64,000 nt of DNA from Combretum micranthum (Eukaryota > Streptophyta > Magnoliopsida > Myrtales > Combretaceae), in the NCBI GenBank assembly GCA_024138025.1, contig JAMXBD010002838.1, forward strand, positions 94,659-158,658. Reading direction: 5' to 3'. Each line of letters opens with the position of its first letter. Positions within the stretch are counted from its first letter, which is position 1. The position numbers and the translations under genes are program-made. Shown piece after piece: positions 13,392-24,437 of this stretch. The notes below the pieces were generated by a model, which was given only the letters and a program-made list of their open reading frames with translations, was not told the origin of the DNA and searched no databases.

Positions 13392-13951
13392 TGATAAATC
13401 CCAAGGAGATTAACAATTTTTTCACAATTTTTTTGGGTTTTCTGATTTTAAAGGAAAACAGAAATAAAAGGTATGGATGATATTATTAGTCGATAGGTGC
13501 CACGACTAACAAAAATCAAACTGGTTTGTGAATGGAATCACAAATCGATATAACTCATGATTTGTAAAAACTCTCACGAATTGCTAAAGGAATATAAAAA
13601 TTCAATCAGCAAGAAGAATAAAGAAAATTATAATTCTCAATATTCATAACATGTATTGACAATCCTGTCAATTACAAGAGAGAACTCTCTCACATAAACT
13701 CACCAAAATAGAAAATCAACTAAAACCTTTCTAATTCTCATAACCAAGGCTTAATATATAGCCTTTTACATAAAAAAAAAAAACCTTAAAATAACCTAGG
13801 AGACTAAAGGACACAGGAAAAACCCAAAAGCCATGTAACTGACAAAGAAATTAAAGACATGTAACTGACAAAAATAAGTAACTGACTGTAACTGACAAAG
13901 AAATTAAAAATGACAATTAACTGATAAATTGGCCTTGATGCGTTCATATCA
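13392..13951 (-). repeat. 5' LTR of element S
   Basis: About 560 bp, partner of 11470-12018. In the element's orientation it starts TGATATGAACGC and ends GGGATTTATCA, next to the degraded primer-binding site. Confidence 0.8.
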
Positions 13952-14353
13952 TATGTGATGAATGAATGATAAGAATATCGAAGCCGAATTTGTTGATTGT
14001 TATAATTGTTTCTATGTATATTGCTATATGTGAAAATAGATTGATCGCCTTAAACGAATTAATAACGGATTGTTAATTCCCTTAAACCAATTTGCTTATG
14101 GATATCACTTAGAATATCATTTCATATTTTGCTACTACTCCTCAGCATGGAACCGGAAAGGTAAGTTGCCTAATTACATCTTAAGGAATTGGGACATTCG
14201 GAGAATACGGCCTCAAGGTGTAGCCGGGTCGGATCGATTGCTTTGGGTAAGGAAAGCCCAGGGATTAGTAGTACGGTTCATTGGAACCCCAAGACGAGCG
14301 CAAACTTTGAAGGAGGTCGATTGGGGCCCAGTTCAAATTATTTCCTAACCACT

Positions 14354-14402
14354 GATGGAGGGGTAAATCCATCCTACATACGAAATCGGATAATCGGATG
14401 TA
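14354..14402 (+). other. Covarying double hairpin, copy G
   Basis: Stem 1 is GATGGA (14354-14359) / TCCATC (14368-14373) around GGGGTAAA. Stem 2 is TACAT (14375-14379) / ATGTA (14398-14402) with a longer, less regular interior. Confidence 0.6.
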
Positions 14403-14941
14403 TTGTTTGATCATATGGTTGCTTGCATTTCATATGCTTGTTTAATGAACTTGTTTGGATGCTTGTTATGAGTGCTTTTGCGTAAAGATTTTCTTACTAA
14501 GCTAGTTATGCTTATTCCCAAATAGACTTTTGATGTTGCAGAATCTATGTTTCATACTCGAGACCACCTTGATTATCCAGGTAGAACCTATGTTTTGGGA
14601 AGCTTTGAAGGAATTCTGTTTTGAAGTCTTAGATTAGATTTATTCTAAAATCTTTTAGCTTTAGTTATTTATCTTAGTAAGACTTTGTTAATATGGAGAC
14701 TTATCAGGGGAATGCCCTATAAAAGTTGTAGAACCTCATATTATGATGAAATATATTAAGTATCATTTTGTATGTTCTGCTGTCATTAACTTAAAATGTA
14801 TAATTCAACCGATCTTCCTTTGATGTGAATGTACGCTTTGTACCAATATGGAAACTTTCAAGTGATTAAAGTAGTTATTCTTAAGTTTTAATATTATGTA
14901 CGGTGGGCTGTCACGTTTAGGGTACTCGTTGGGACGTGACA

Positions 14942-15423
14942 CCTATACTTGCACTATCAGTACATTTACCGTGGCTTTGACACTTAAATAAATTTTTTAT
15001 TAAACACCTACATTTATAGTTGTTTGACGAACTTAAAAACTAGCGAGAGCAAACACACATTTTAAGCAACTATTAAACTCCAACTTTTAGGTCAAACGAA
15101 CATTAATCACTAAGAAAAATATAAGAAGTTTTAACCAACAAGGGCAATAATTAATTGGAAAAAAATATCATATAGGTAATATGCACATTATGAATACATA
15201 AACATAATAGATAATTACTGATTTTGCATTAAAATGTAAAAGAAATGATAAATAGTTAAAAAAATCATATTTAAAATAGTTATGAAAATAAATAATAACT
15301 AGTATATATTAAACATTTGAACCTTTCTCCATTTGTTCAACATTTTTCATCTGTCTCACCCAAATTTGCCAACTTTACTTTTTTATTGTCGTAAATTTTG
15401 TTTGGAACTGTGGTCTTAAACAT
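14942..15423. other. Intergenic, upstream of the kinase gene
   Basis: Begins with the right TSD of G (CCTAT) and is otherwise AT-rich. It probably contains part of the kinase promoter, but I see no convincing TATA box or operator. Confidence 0.35.
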
Positions 15424-15540
15424 TGCCACCTCTGTCTCTCTCTCTCGCTCGCTTTGCACTAATCAATATGTCTTTCTTTTTTCTGTCTCTATATCTGGTT
15501 CCCTGACATCTTTGTTCATCACATGTTTGCTTTTCCTTTA

Positions 15541-15573
<33 letters not shown>

Positions 15574-16064
15574 CGTTTCCTCCATTGCAAAACAAGGTTT
15601 CTCTCCTTTCCACCTCTCAGAATCCAAACAAACAAAACAAACGTTACCAACCAAGCATTTTTTTTTCCCATTTCTCTCTCTTCTCCTTTTTCCTTTCTTT
15701 TTTTTTTTCCTTTTTCTTTACCTCTCACATGCACTACTGTCACTTTCTCTTTAAAACACTATATTTTCCCCTTCCAACATTAGATTTTCATTATTTATCC
15801 CCCATGTTCTCATTGTTCCCCCAGTCTCTCTCTTTGACCCTCTTCACTTCAAAGCAAAATCCACTTGCTATAACTGTCCCTTGTAACATTCACATTCACT
15901 CAACTGGGTGTTTGTTTGTTCGAGTCTTTTATTTTTGTTAAGGTCCATATTGACCTATTTATGCTCATTGTATCCCATTTACCTTATAAAGATGAAACCT
16001 TTGGTTTTTCTTCCCCATTTACTAAAAGAAGAAGACCAAGGAGTTTGTCCAAATCATCAACAAG
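15424..16064 (+). promoter_or_regulatory. Pyrimidine-rich 5' UTR/promoter of the kinase gene
   Basis: A long CT-rich tract, including a near-perfect (CT)n run at 15541-15574, leads to a good splice donor CAAG|GTATTT at 16064/16065. With the acceptor GGTGCAG ending at 16592, this defines an intron in the 5' UTR, a common arrangement in plant receptor kinases. The transcription start is not determinable. A short upstream ORF (ATG at 15988) may be included in the leader. Long ORFs here in several frames are low-complexity artefacts. Confidence 0.5.
15541..15574 (+). repeat. (CT)n microsatellite
   Basis: A CT dinucleotide run with one interruption, in the leader/promoter of the kinase gene. Confidence 0.8.
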
Positions 16065-16635
16065 GTATTTACTTTTTCTTTCTTATTTATTTATTTTTTC
16101 ATGGGTCACTTTCTGTTTTAAAGTTTGCATAGTTATCTAATTCTTACTTGGACCATAAGTGATTCTTTCCTCATTACATTGCTTTATGCCGTTTTGTAAT
16201 AAATTTAATTTAAATTGAGTTTGTATATAAGTGGGAGCTTATTCTGTTTCTTATACATATATATGTCTGAGCTTGTTCTTGAAGTATATGGTTCAGTTTT
16301 GTTAGCTGATGATGCTGGAGTTTAAAGAAAGAGCAGGTCATATAGAGGCATGTTCTTGTTAATTCTAAGCATAATGTGGAGATCAAACACTATTTTTGAA
16401 ATCTATTAGTTGTATATAAATCATATATGTGGTAAGGTTTGAAATTTGAGAAACTTTGGACCTGTATTTATCATTTGCTTTTCATATCATGAAATGTGGA
16501 GGTTGCTAAACATTTTGATGTGTAAAGAGTATAGGTTTGTGTAGCGTGTTATGTGTGTGGAAGCGGGTGACGATCTTGACTCTTTGGTGCAGAAAGTGAT
16601 AGTTTTAGGATTGCTCAAGTATCCAAGTAGCGAAA

Positions 16636-19476
16636 ATGTCTAATGAGGATTCTTTAAACGCGGGTTTGACGAAGAAGACTTTGGGTATAAAACTATTTTT
16701 AATTGGATTGTGTGTTGGTGCGTTTATCATTTTAATTCTTGGCATCTTATCCTTGTGGGTCACATTTCGGAGGCAATCGAAAGGAAAATAGACAAATATT
16801 CCCTTTCCCAAATACCTAAAGTACCTAAGGATATAAAGGTGGACAGAGTTGGAGCTCCGAGTTCATCAAATCAGCTCCAAAGTGTTTTTCTTAACATTGA
16901 TAATAAGTCAGCAGATGGAACTTCGGACACTATGTTTGTTCATCTCAATACAAGCAAATCTATCGATGCAGATAATTTAAGTCAGTGTAGCTCAACCTAT
17001 CCTCATGAAAGAGCATGCAGCTCACAGTCTGGGGAAGAAGGGAACTCGGGGATGATAAGAAAGCACCAACGGTCATTGTCCTATGTTGGAATTGCAATGG
17101 CCTCTCCTCTTATAGGCCTTCCAGAGATTTCACATCTGGGTTGGGGCCATTGGTTTACCTTAAGGATCTTGAGATTGCAACTAATCGTTTTGCACCTGAA
17201 AATGTGCTTGGGGAGGGTGGCTATGGTGTTGTTTACAAGGGAAGACTTATTAATGGTACTGAAGTTGCCGTCAAGAGACTTCTAAATAACTTGTAAGGAC
17301 AGTTTCTCAAAACTTCATACTCCATTCTTAATATATTCCTGCATTCGTAGCTTACTGTTTCCTGTTTTTGCAAATTGAATTTGTAAGGGGGCAGGCAGAG
17401 AAAGAATTCAGGGTTGAAGTGGAAGCCATTGGTCATGTTCGCCACAAAAACCTCGTGCGGCTTTTGGGCTACTGTATAGAAGGACTTCATAGGCATGTTG
17501 TTTGGCCTTCTCAGTCATATCACTAAGCTATCCTTTCATACTTCTTCAATTTTATATCTGTAAACTGCCTTTTCAATCCTCTGCAATGTCTCAGTTCTCA
17601 ACTGTATGCTTGCTTAGAGGGTTTTTTATGTCACTCTTTGCGAATATTCTGCAGTGTTGAATTCTTCTGTGCTAGTAGAATTAAAGAATGACTAATCTTC
17701 TCAAATTGCAGGATGTTAGTGTATGAGTTGTTAAATAGGAAACTTAGAACAATGGCTACATGGAGCTATGCGCAACATGGTGTCCTTTCATGGAGCCCGC
17801 AATGAAGGTTATTCTTACACTGCTAAAGCGTAGTTCGTCCCTTTAACAGCATCATAATGTACGTGTAAAATTTCTGCTGTTAGTTATTGTGGATAATGCA
17901 ATTTTAAGTTGAGCTATCCAGAAAAACATGAAATCTAAAATTCTGTGACTCTCATCTCTTATAGAGTGGCTGTAAGGTGCTACCAGGCAAAACTTGTAAA
18001 CTTAATGAATACACATATCATGTGGATGATTCTCATTTTGCAGGCTTGCATACTTACATGAAGCTATTGAACCAAAAGTTGTCCATAGAGACATTAAATC
18101 AAGTAACATTTTGATTGATGACGAGTGCAATGCCAAGGTTTCTGACTTTGGCCTGGCAAAGCTCTTAGGTGCAAACGAAAGTCACATTGCAACACGAGTT
18201 ATGGGAACATTTGGGTATGGCTAGATCCAAAACTACTTCCCATTCAATATATTAAATATGTAGTAAAACCTCGATTAATGGGATGTCATGTCATACCTGG
18301 TAATTCTTACTTTTTTTCAGTTACGTGGCACCAGAATATGCCAATACAGGTTTGTTAAATGAAAAGAGTGATGTTTATAGCTTCGGGGTCCTTCTGCTTG
18401 AAGCTGTCACTGGAAGGGATCCTGTGGACTATGCCCGGCCTACTAATGAGGTTCTTCATAATCGTCATCATGCTGTTGTTCCTTATAATAACTATCTATT
18501 GCTTTTTCATTGATATGCCAACCAGCACAATCCACGCTTGACCTATGGAATATGAAGGTGCTCAATTACACAAAAGTTACTACATGTTTAAAAAATTAAA
18601 GTTGTTATTGCTTGCTTGTGGCAGGTCAATCTTGTTGAATGGTTAAAGTTGATGGTAGGGACAAGAAGAGTAGAGGAAGTTGTGGATTCGAACCTTGAAT
18701 TTAAACCGTCAACACGTGCTTTGAAGCGAGCTCTTCTAGTTGCCCTTCGGTGTGTTGATCCTGAAGCTAATAGGAGGCCTAAAATGAGTCAGGTTGTACG
18801 AATGCTCGAGGCTGATGAGTACCCTTTACATGAGGTATGAGCCATTGAATGATCAGTAAAATCTTTCCTATTAATTATGACTGATGTCTGCATGTATTTA
18901 CCTAGTTACCATAATGCAATTAATCCTGAAAAAGTTAATGTGCAAGGGCTTCATATCCATTAGCAATTTCCATATCTGAGTGGATGGACAACAGATAAAA
19001 TATAGTCAAATGTAGAGTAGAAATCAGATATCTGAACCTATAAATTAAATTGTTCTGTCCTAATCGTCAGTAGTATTTCTTGGCCATGTGTTCTCTTTTA
19101 CTTCACGAATCTTGGGCTCGGGCATGACTCTGTCCATAGTCTACTAGTTTGTGTATTTTATGTTTGGGCCTAGTGGTGTAAATTAATTGAACCAAGTCAA
19201 ACCAGTATTGAGCTTGATCTTGATTGGGCTTAAGTATCAGGCAACACTTATGATGCTTATTATTAACAGTCTTAAGCTTAACATTAGTATGCCATTTAAA
19301 TTACATCACTGACATTCCCATTTTCACATCCTTCTTCTCTTTTTTTTTTTTTCATTTATTTGAATTTATTCATTATAGGATCGACGGATAAGAAGAGCCG
19401 TACAACCAGCATGGAAGTGGAATCCATAAAAGATATGACTGGTTCAGCTGACACGAAAAAGTCTGAGGAGCAGTAA
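16636..19476 (+). CDS. Receptor-like Ser/Thr kinase gene, frameshifted as read
   Basis: Belongs to the plant receptor-like cytoplasmic/membrane kinases of the At2g42960/At5g18500 type (family knowledge): a short extracellular end, one membrane helix and a kinase domain. Coding exons: 16636-17292, 17388-17492, 17712-17829, 18044-18214, 18321-18450, 18625-18834, 19379-19476. Seen: start [14 protein letters not shown]; hydrophobic helix [20 protein letters not shown]; glycine loop GEGGYGVV; lysine in EVAVKRLL; catalytic [12 protein letters not shown]; activation-segment end [31 protein letters not shown]; tail [11 protein letters not shown]. It is an RD kinase with all key residues present. The exon-3 donor is GC (17493). 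Frame is lost near 16785 (AAAA before TAG), near 17160, several times within 17712-17829, and near 19396; each break fits missing bases. No in-frame nonsense substitution was seen. It is either a recent pseudogene or a functional gene with sequence errors. Confidence 0.85.
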
Positions 19477-21891
19477 ATTTGATATAAAGCATTGATCTGA
19501 TGGCATAAACAGGGTTAAGAGGCCACATTTTACCTTGAGAAGTTATTATAACTTTTGGTAACTAATACGCATAATATATATCCATCTTGACTCTCATCCC
19601 ATGAACGTTTCTCAAAAAAGAAATATGTTTGGCTTTAATACTTTGTGTTTTATTGTTCTGCTGTTGCTATCTCCAGCACAGCATAAGGAAGAACTTGTCA
19701 CTGTACAGTACAGATTTACAGATATGATATCTCTGGTGAACAATTTTTTCCTTCCCCTTAGATATTTGATATTTTTCACAAGGTGATACATGCTACTTGA
19801 GAACCTTATGCATGATTCCTTGAATCACGTTATCTTTCATTTGAATACACTAGACCACAGAGCACGTCTTACATATGTTGTGATGAACTGAGTGAAGTTT
19901 ATTGCATAAACTGGTTAAGATAGAGGGATTTGATGGACTTGTCCCATTTTTTCGTCTTGCATAATGTTTTATTTGATTTGCTGGGTTCCATGAACTAAAA
20001 GCAACCTCAGTGGCATGTTATGGGCATTTTGTCAAATTGTGCGATGTGATTCATCAATCTATCTGTAGCAGGCATCGTAACTTTGGTATCATGGGTGTGA
20101 TGTGTGAACCGTGTTGTGCTGAGGAAATGCAGTTTCAGGTTCATGCAAAGCATTCACTCCAAAAACATGGCACAAGATCCTCCATGATAAACCTTGTTAG
20201 TGTAGTTGTACGAATCAGCACATGGCTCCCTTACATGGAGGCAGCTTGTGATGATATGTCAAATTTGCGATTATTGAGAATTACTTGTGCTGATGAATGA
20301 ATAGTGATAGATAACAAGTGAAGACAACCAATGTGCAGCCAGCGAAGAGTTATTTGGGCACACTTGATAGGAGCATCTTTAGGCACTAAAGATTGCATTT
20401 AAAGCTAGTCTAGCTTTTTGACTTTTATCTAAATGTGGACAACTACCAGTCATCTTTTTGGAGCACTTTTTTAATAGAGGTTTCTTGTGGGGAAATTTTA
20501 TGGTTATGAAGACATATCTTCCAAGTTTGAGTGTTGTAATTGGTGTCTGGATTCATTATTGATGATGATTTAGAAAGGTTTAGGGACTATGCATTTATAG
20601 ATGGTTTATTTATTAATTTTTTTTTGGTCAAATAGGAGAGGATGCATGGGACAATACATTATGTGTATTTTTTTTTCTACTTGCTGGAAAGTTAATAGAT
20701 CATAAATATATTATCACGTTTGGTATGCCCTAATGCATCTAAAAGCATCGTGATTTTGAATTATGTTTCTACTTTTCATGTTTGAAGGTCTTTTCAAAAC
20801 CCCAATTGCCACTCTTTAAAATTGGTGATTCTTACTTAGAAGAATTGGTGAATCTAGTTATAAAGGAGATTGATTCGGCTTTTAAAGACTAAGGTGACTT
20901 GCGATTTTATTATGCTTTATTAATCTTTTTAACTTTAATTAGTTTTTGGTCCATCATATATTTATTTTTTATATTTAATATTAAGGTTAATTTTGATAAA
21001 TACCTCCATATAAGCATTGCATTTCACTACATCCAATGCCGTTTTAAAATGTAAGAATAGATTCTATTATTTCTCGTGGCCAAAAAAAAAAAAAAAAGAT
21101 TGCATTATTCCTCTTTTTTCGTTTATTCAATTCAATTTCATTGCATATCATTTCTGTATACGAATCTATTATTTGCATAAATAAATATGCTTTAAAGTTG
21201 TATATGACTCGTATATATAGCGGAGCGGCAACATTTGCCTTTTGGGGTATAATTAGGTAGCTAGGCTAGGATACGTGGGTAATGATTTGCGCAGTACAAT
21301 GGTGGTAATTTTGTAAATGGCATGGGATAGGGTTATGGTTAATGTATTGATGTAACTAAGTATTTAGTTAATAAAAGACAATAGCTGCTCTGCTCCTCAA
21401 GAAAATGAAGGCATACCATCAATCTCATAAAGTTCTGTGTATTTTCATTTTATTTTATCATTCTTCTATTGATTTTGCTAGACATAATCTTAATAATTTT
21501 TTTTAAGATGTAAATTTTATGAATATCATATTTAGTTAAACAAAGGAAAAAAAAAAAATCTACTGTGCATCAGATTTATAAGACTGCAATATAAAAAATT
21601 TCATTTGTGGTCTTGATGTGCCACATCAAGATCTTAAGGAATTTTTCCTGTGAAGAACCTTTCCATTTTATTACTAAGGTTCTTTTTCATTTTACTTTTT
21701 TAACAGAATTTTTTAACAATCTTTTAAGTTATTGAAGATTTCATTACACTATCAATTTTAGTTTTTGTTAGAAAAAAAAAAAGCTAATTTTTGCAAAAAA
21801 CATGCACTAAAGGTGGACATAGGATGATGTGATTGGAAGACTAAACGTTAATTAAGTTAATATTAGAATTATCTACATATATCTGCTTACT
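19477..21891. other. 3' flank of the kinase gene, no gene recognised
   Basis: Probably begins with the 3' UTR. A 96-codon open frame at 20010-20300 has no recognisable domain and is not supported by codon pattern or splice context, so it is not called. The rest is AT-rich intergenic DNA with homopolymers. Confidence 0.4.
21611..21631. repeat. Short perfect palindrome
   Basis: TCTTGATGTG and CACATCAAGA are perfect 10-bp arms around a single base. No associated gene. Confidence 0.6.
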
Positions 21892-21902
21892 ATTACAATT
21901 AT

Positions 21903-22281
21903 GGTAAATTATATCGGAAGGTCACAACGTTTGGAGGTAAATTCATTTAAGGTCATAACATTTGGAGTGATTAAAAAAAGGTCACAACGTTTAATGAGTA
22001 AGATTATTTTAAGTCACAGCGTTTCAAGTAGTTAAAAAAGAGGATATAACGTTTAGAGAAGTGGTTCAATTGAGGTAATCACTAGCACATGTTATAGTAT
22101 GCCAAATTTTTTAAGTTCTAATTTTAATATTTCTTCTATTGGCACATATCAATTACCTCAATTGACTTACATCGCTAAATATTATGACTTCTTTTTAACC
22201 AATCAAAATATTATGACTTCAAAAAAGAAAAAAAAAAAGAACTTATCCTCAAAAGTTGTGACCTTCCAATGTAATTTACTT
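21903..22281. mobile_element. MITE, Mutator-like by its 11-bp TSD
   Basis: Terminal inverted repeats of about 26 bp (GGTAAATTATATCGGAAGG... against ...CCTTCCAATGTAATTTACTT) are flanked by an exact 11-bp duplication ATTACAATTAT (21892-21902 and 22282-22292). Long 9-11 bp duplications are typical of Mutator-like elements. The left half carries about five tandem units of 30-40 bp around AAGGTCACAACGTTT. No coding region. Confidence 0.8.
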
Positions 22282-22520
22282 ATTACAATTATATTGCATC
22301 TTATCCATATAAGAATTTTATTAATGATATCATTGTTGTATTTTCTAAATTGATAAGCACGAAAAAAATATTTGAAGAAATAATTAAGGGTGTTTAGTGT
22401 ATTTGGTAAAATATTATATATATTATTTAAAATTTAATTATAAAAAATAGATTTAATATGCGACATAATTAGTATTATATAAAAATGCTTAATGAGATAA
22501 ATTCAGAACATTCATTATAG

Positions 22521-24387
22521 TGTAACGCCCTAACCTAAAGGCGTTATTAGCTCGCCACGTGTCCTTATCATGATAGACACGTTAAGACTATAGATTTCTA
22601 AAACCACAAATATGTATTTCAAATATCACCAAATACTCACATGTAGGGTAACTTTCAAACTTTTTCATATTAAAATAAATATCCTCATCTCATCAATCAT
22701 CTAGGCATCAAATCCAAAATAAATAAATAAATCCTTATATATAAAAATCTTCAAATGAAAACTAACTAAATCAGAATATGTTTCTTCATCTCAAATCACT
22801 AATATCTAACTCTCAATTGTTAGCAGGATGGTCATAACCGCTATTGCACTCCCCATCATCAACGAATACGTCATAGCCAGTCAAGTCATAAATAATAGAA
22901 TCTTCACCTTTACCTGTGAGAAAAATAAGGATTAAGCGAAAATGTCTAGTATGCCAAACCGAAAACATATACACATGATCATACAAATCACAATATCACA
23001 TACAACTTATATTCTAATGCAACAAGCACAAATTAATTATCTTTTCATTAGCCTGCAAATAACATAGTTTAGGACTATTGATCACTAATTCTAAACTCGA
23101 AGTAACTCATGACCCCGATGAAAACCATATAATAATAGTATATACATATATAGATGTTATCCACAATTAAGCTGATAATGACTCCTAATCTACCGAAATC
23201 ATCTCCAAGCGCAACTCCACTCGAGACAACGACACACAAGGATCATCAGGTTGCCAGCGTTGGGTATTACCCTCCATCATGGTTTCTCTCTACCATGAGT
23301 TTTATAATAACCGCAACCACGCACAACCAACACTCGATTTAATTAAAGTCGAATATAAATTAGTCAGATTTAACAACTAATCTTACAAGCACAAACATAC
23401 TAGCATGGTAAGGTCAAACCTAGATTTGCTTTCAATCCAAATCTCTTGAGCAGTAACTATTAACAAAGTAGGAACCCTAATCTTATAATACTCCCGTTTA
23501 ACAATATATGTATTGTAATCAATTCCAATTGTAATAACCACATCAAACCCTAACCCTAATTCCATAAACCTAATCAAAGATCAACACACTTGTTATCTCG
23601 TTTGTACTTCATAGAAACCCTTTTTATAAGTTCTCCAAAGTTCTTAACGAATCTCCATAAATTCCCTTCACAACACATTCACACATATATAGACAATCTT
23701 TATGAGTAAAATTCAACTATGAAAGTTCATAACTTTAAATCCACAAATGAAGAACGGATTCATACTTTGATCTCACAGATCCTGTTCGCAAAGGAAACCC
23801 TAATTCGTTTAATCAATTCTCCTATCACCAATAATATACTATCGCTATAATCATGTTATTATAATATATAAATCCTACATATCACAAGATTAGGATAAAA
23901 ATCTTACCTTCCCCTTGATTTGAAACCGAAATCCTCCAAATCTGATTTAAAGTTTCGCTCTTAGATCTCCTTCAAATGTATATAAAACTACGATTAGATT
24001 TTCTCTATCTAAGGAAAAGAATTGAAAAAGATCAAGATTAAACCCACATACCTTAAGTTTGGCTGAGGAAGAATTGTGACAAATTTATGGGGTCTAGGGT
24101 CTATTATAGAAAGAATTTGCTTTGGAAAAACGCAACCCTAGCTTAGGAATAATGCAGGCATAGGCCTCTGAAAGCTGGCGGCCTTCCAATATATGCCGCA
24201 TTCAACCAATTTCTTCAAAATGTCCATAACTCCAAAGCTGATGATTTTAGGCTGTCGTCTTTATGTATAGGCCGGCGGCTTAGATGTCGACCAAAGCTAA
24301 ATTTGTCCGTTCATTCACACGGAATTTCCTCGTATACAAAATTATCTGTTCAAGGATAAATTACCCTCTTAACAACATTTTATTACA
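22521..24387 (-). mobile_element. Solo LTR H, related to the R1 LTR
   Basis: On the plus strand it begins TGTAACGCCCTAACCTAAAGG, matching the R1 LTR edge at 24438. It keeps R1-type landmarks: CTGCAAAT...ACATAGTT (23052), AAACTCGAAGTAACTC (23094), an acidic ORF (22813-22914) and a TATA-like TATAATAG on the minus strand (24101-24110). The right edge is placed at TATTACA (24387). Flanks TATAG/TATAT differ at one base, so the boundary is tentative. It lies 50 bp from R1. No coding region. Confidence 0.6.
22813..22914 (-). other. Acidic ORF/exon in LTR H
   Basis: A 33-codon minus-strand frame begins after a CACAG acceptor: (G)KGEDSIIYDLTGYDVFV..., ending ...SGYDHPANN then TGA. It matches the frames in both R1 LTRs (shared pattern D-I-[IV]-Y-D-L-[ST]-x-Y-D and S-G-x-D-x-P) despite strong nucleotide divergence, which suggests conservation at protein level. 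No ATG is visible in the exon. Confidence 0.55.
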
Positions 24388-24437
24388 TATATACCCTTCA
24401 TTATGATTTATTCATTTGTACTTTGCAATATGAATAG

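Larger units (their letters stand above)
11470..13951 (-). mobile_element. Small internally deleted Ty3/gypsy element S
   Basis: Two direct repeats (11470-12018 and 13392-13951) flank about 1.4 kb carrying only gag-like and protease-like fragments on the minus strand; reverse transcriptase and integrase are missing. A polypurine tract (AAGAAGGGGAGAA on the minus strand, 12019-12032) abuts the left LTR. A degraded tRNA-Met primer site (GATATCAGAGC, 13378-13390) abuts the right LTR, fixing the orientation. LTRs are TG...CA. The target duplication is unclear: ATATG flanks both sides only if a base or two was lost at the junctions. It sits inside LTR-X copy G. Confidence 0.8.
5278..14941 (+). mobile_element. 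LTR-X copy G, solo LTR with two nested insertions
   Basis: It starts TATAAGCCC (first G of the usual TGTAAGCCC mutated) and ends GGGACGTGACA. The exact target duplication CCTAT (5273-5277, 14942-14946) proves one insertion unit. It is split by copy F (6198-9610) and by the small gypsy S (11470-13951); without them it is about 3.76 kb. Internal landmarks: TATA box CTATAAATACC at 5976, donor-like TTAGGTAAAA near 6160, conserved inverted block 11134-11172, damaged 15-codon ORF 11275-11321, double hairpin 14354-14402, third-exon acceptor GTTGCAG near 14540, and terminal hairpin TGTCACG/CGTGACA (14909-14941). No coding capacity for transposition. Confidence 0.8.

Noticed and set aside
15398..16140. 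Several 65-118 codon frames on both strands
   Set aside because: They lie in a CT-rich low-complexity tract, overlap each other in different frames and have no domain; treated as 5' UTR/promoter.
20010..20300. 96-codon frame downstream of the kinase gene
   Set aside because: No recognisable domain and no splice or promoter context; probably chance or 3' UTR.
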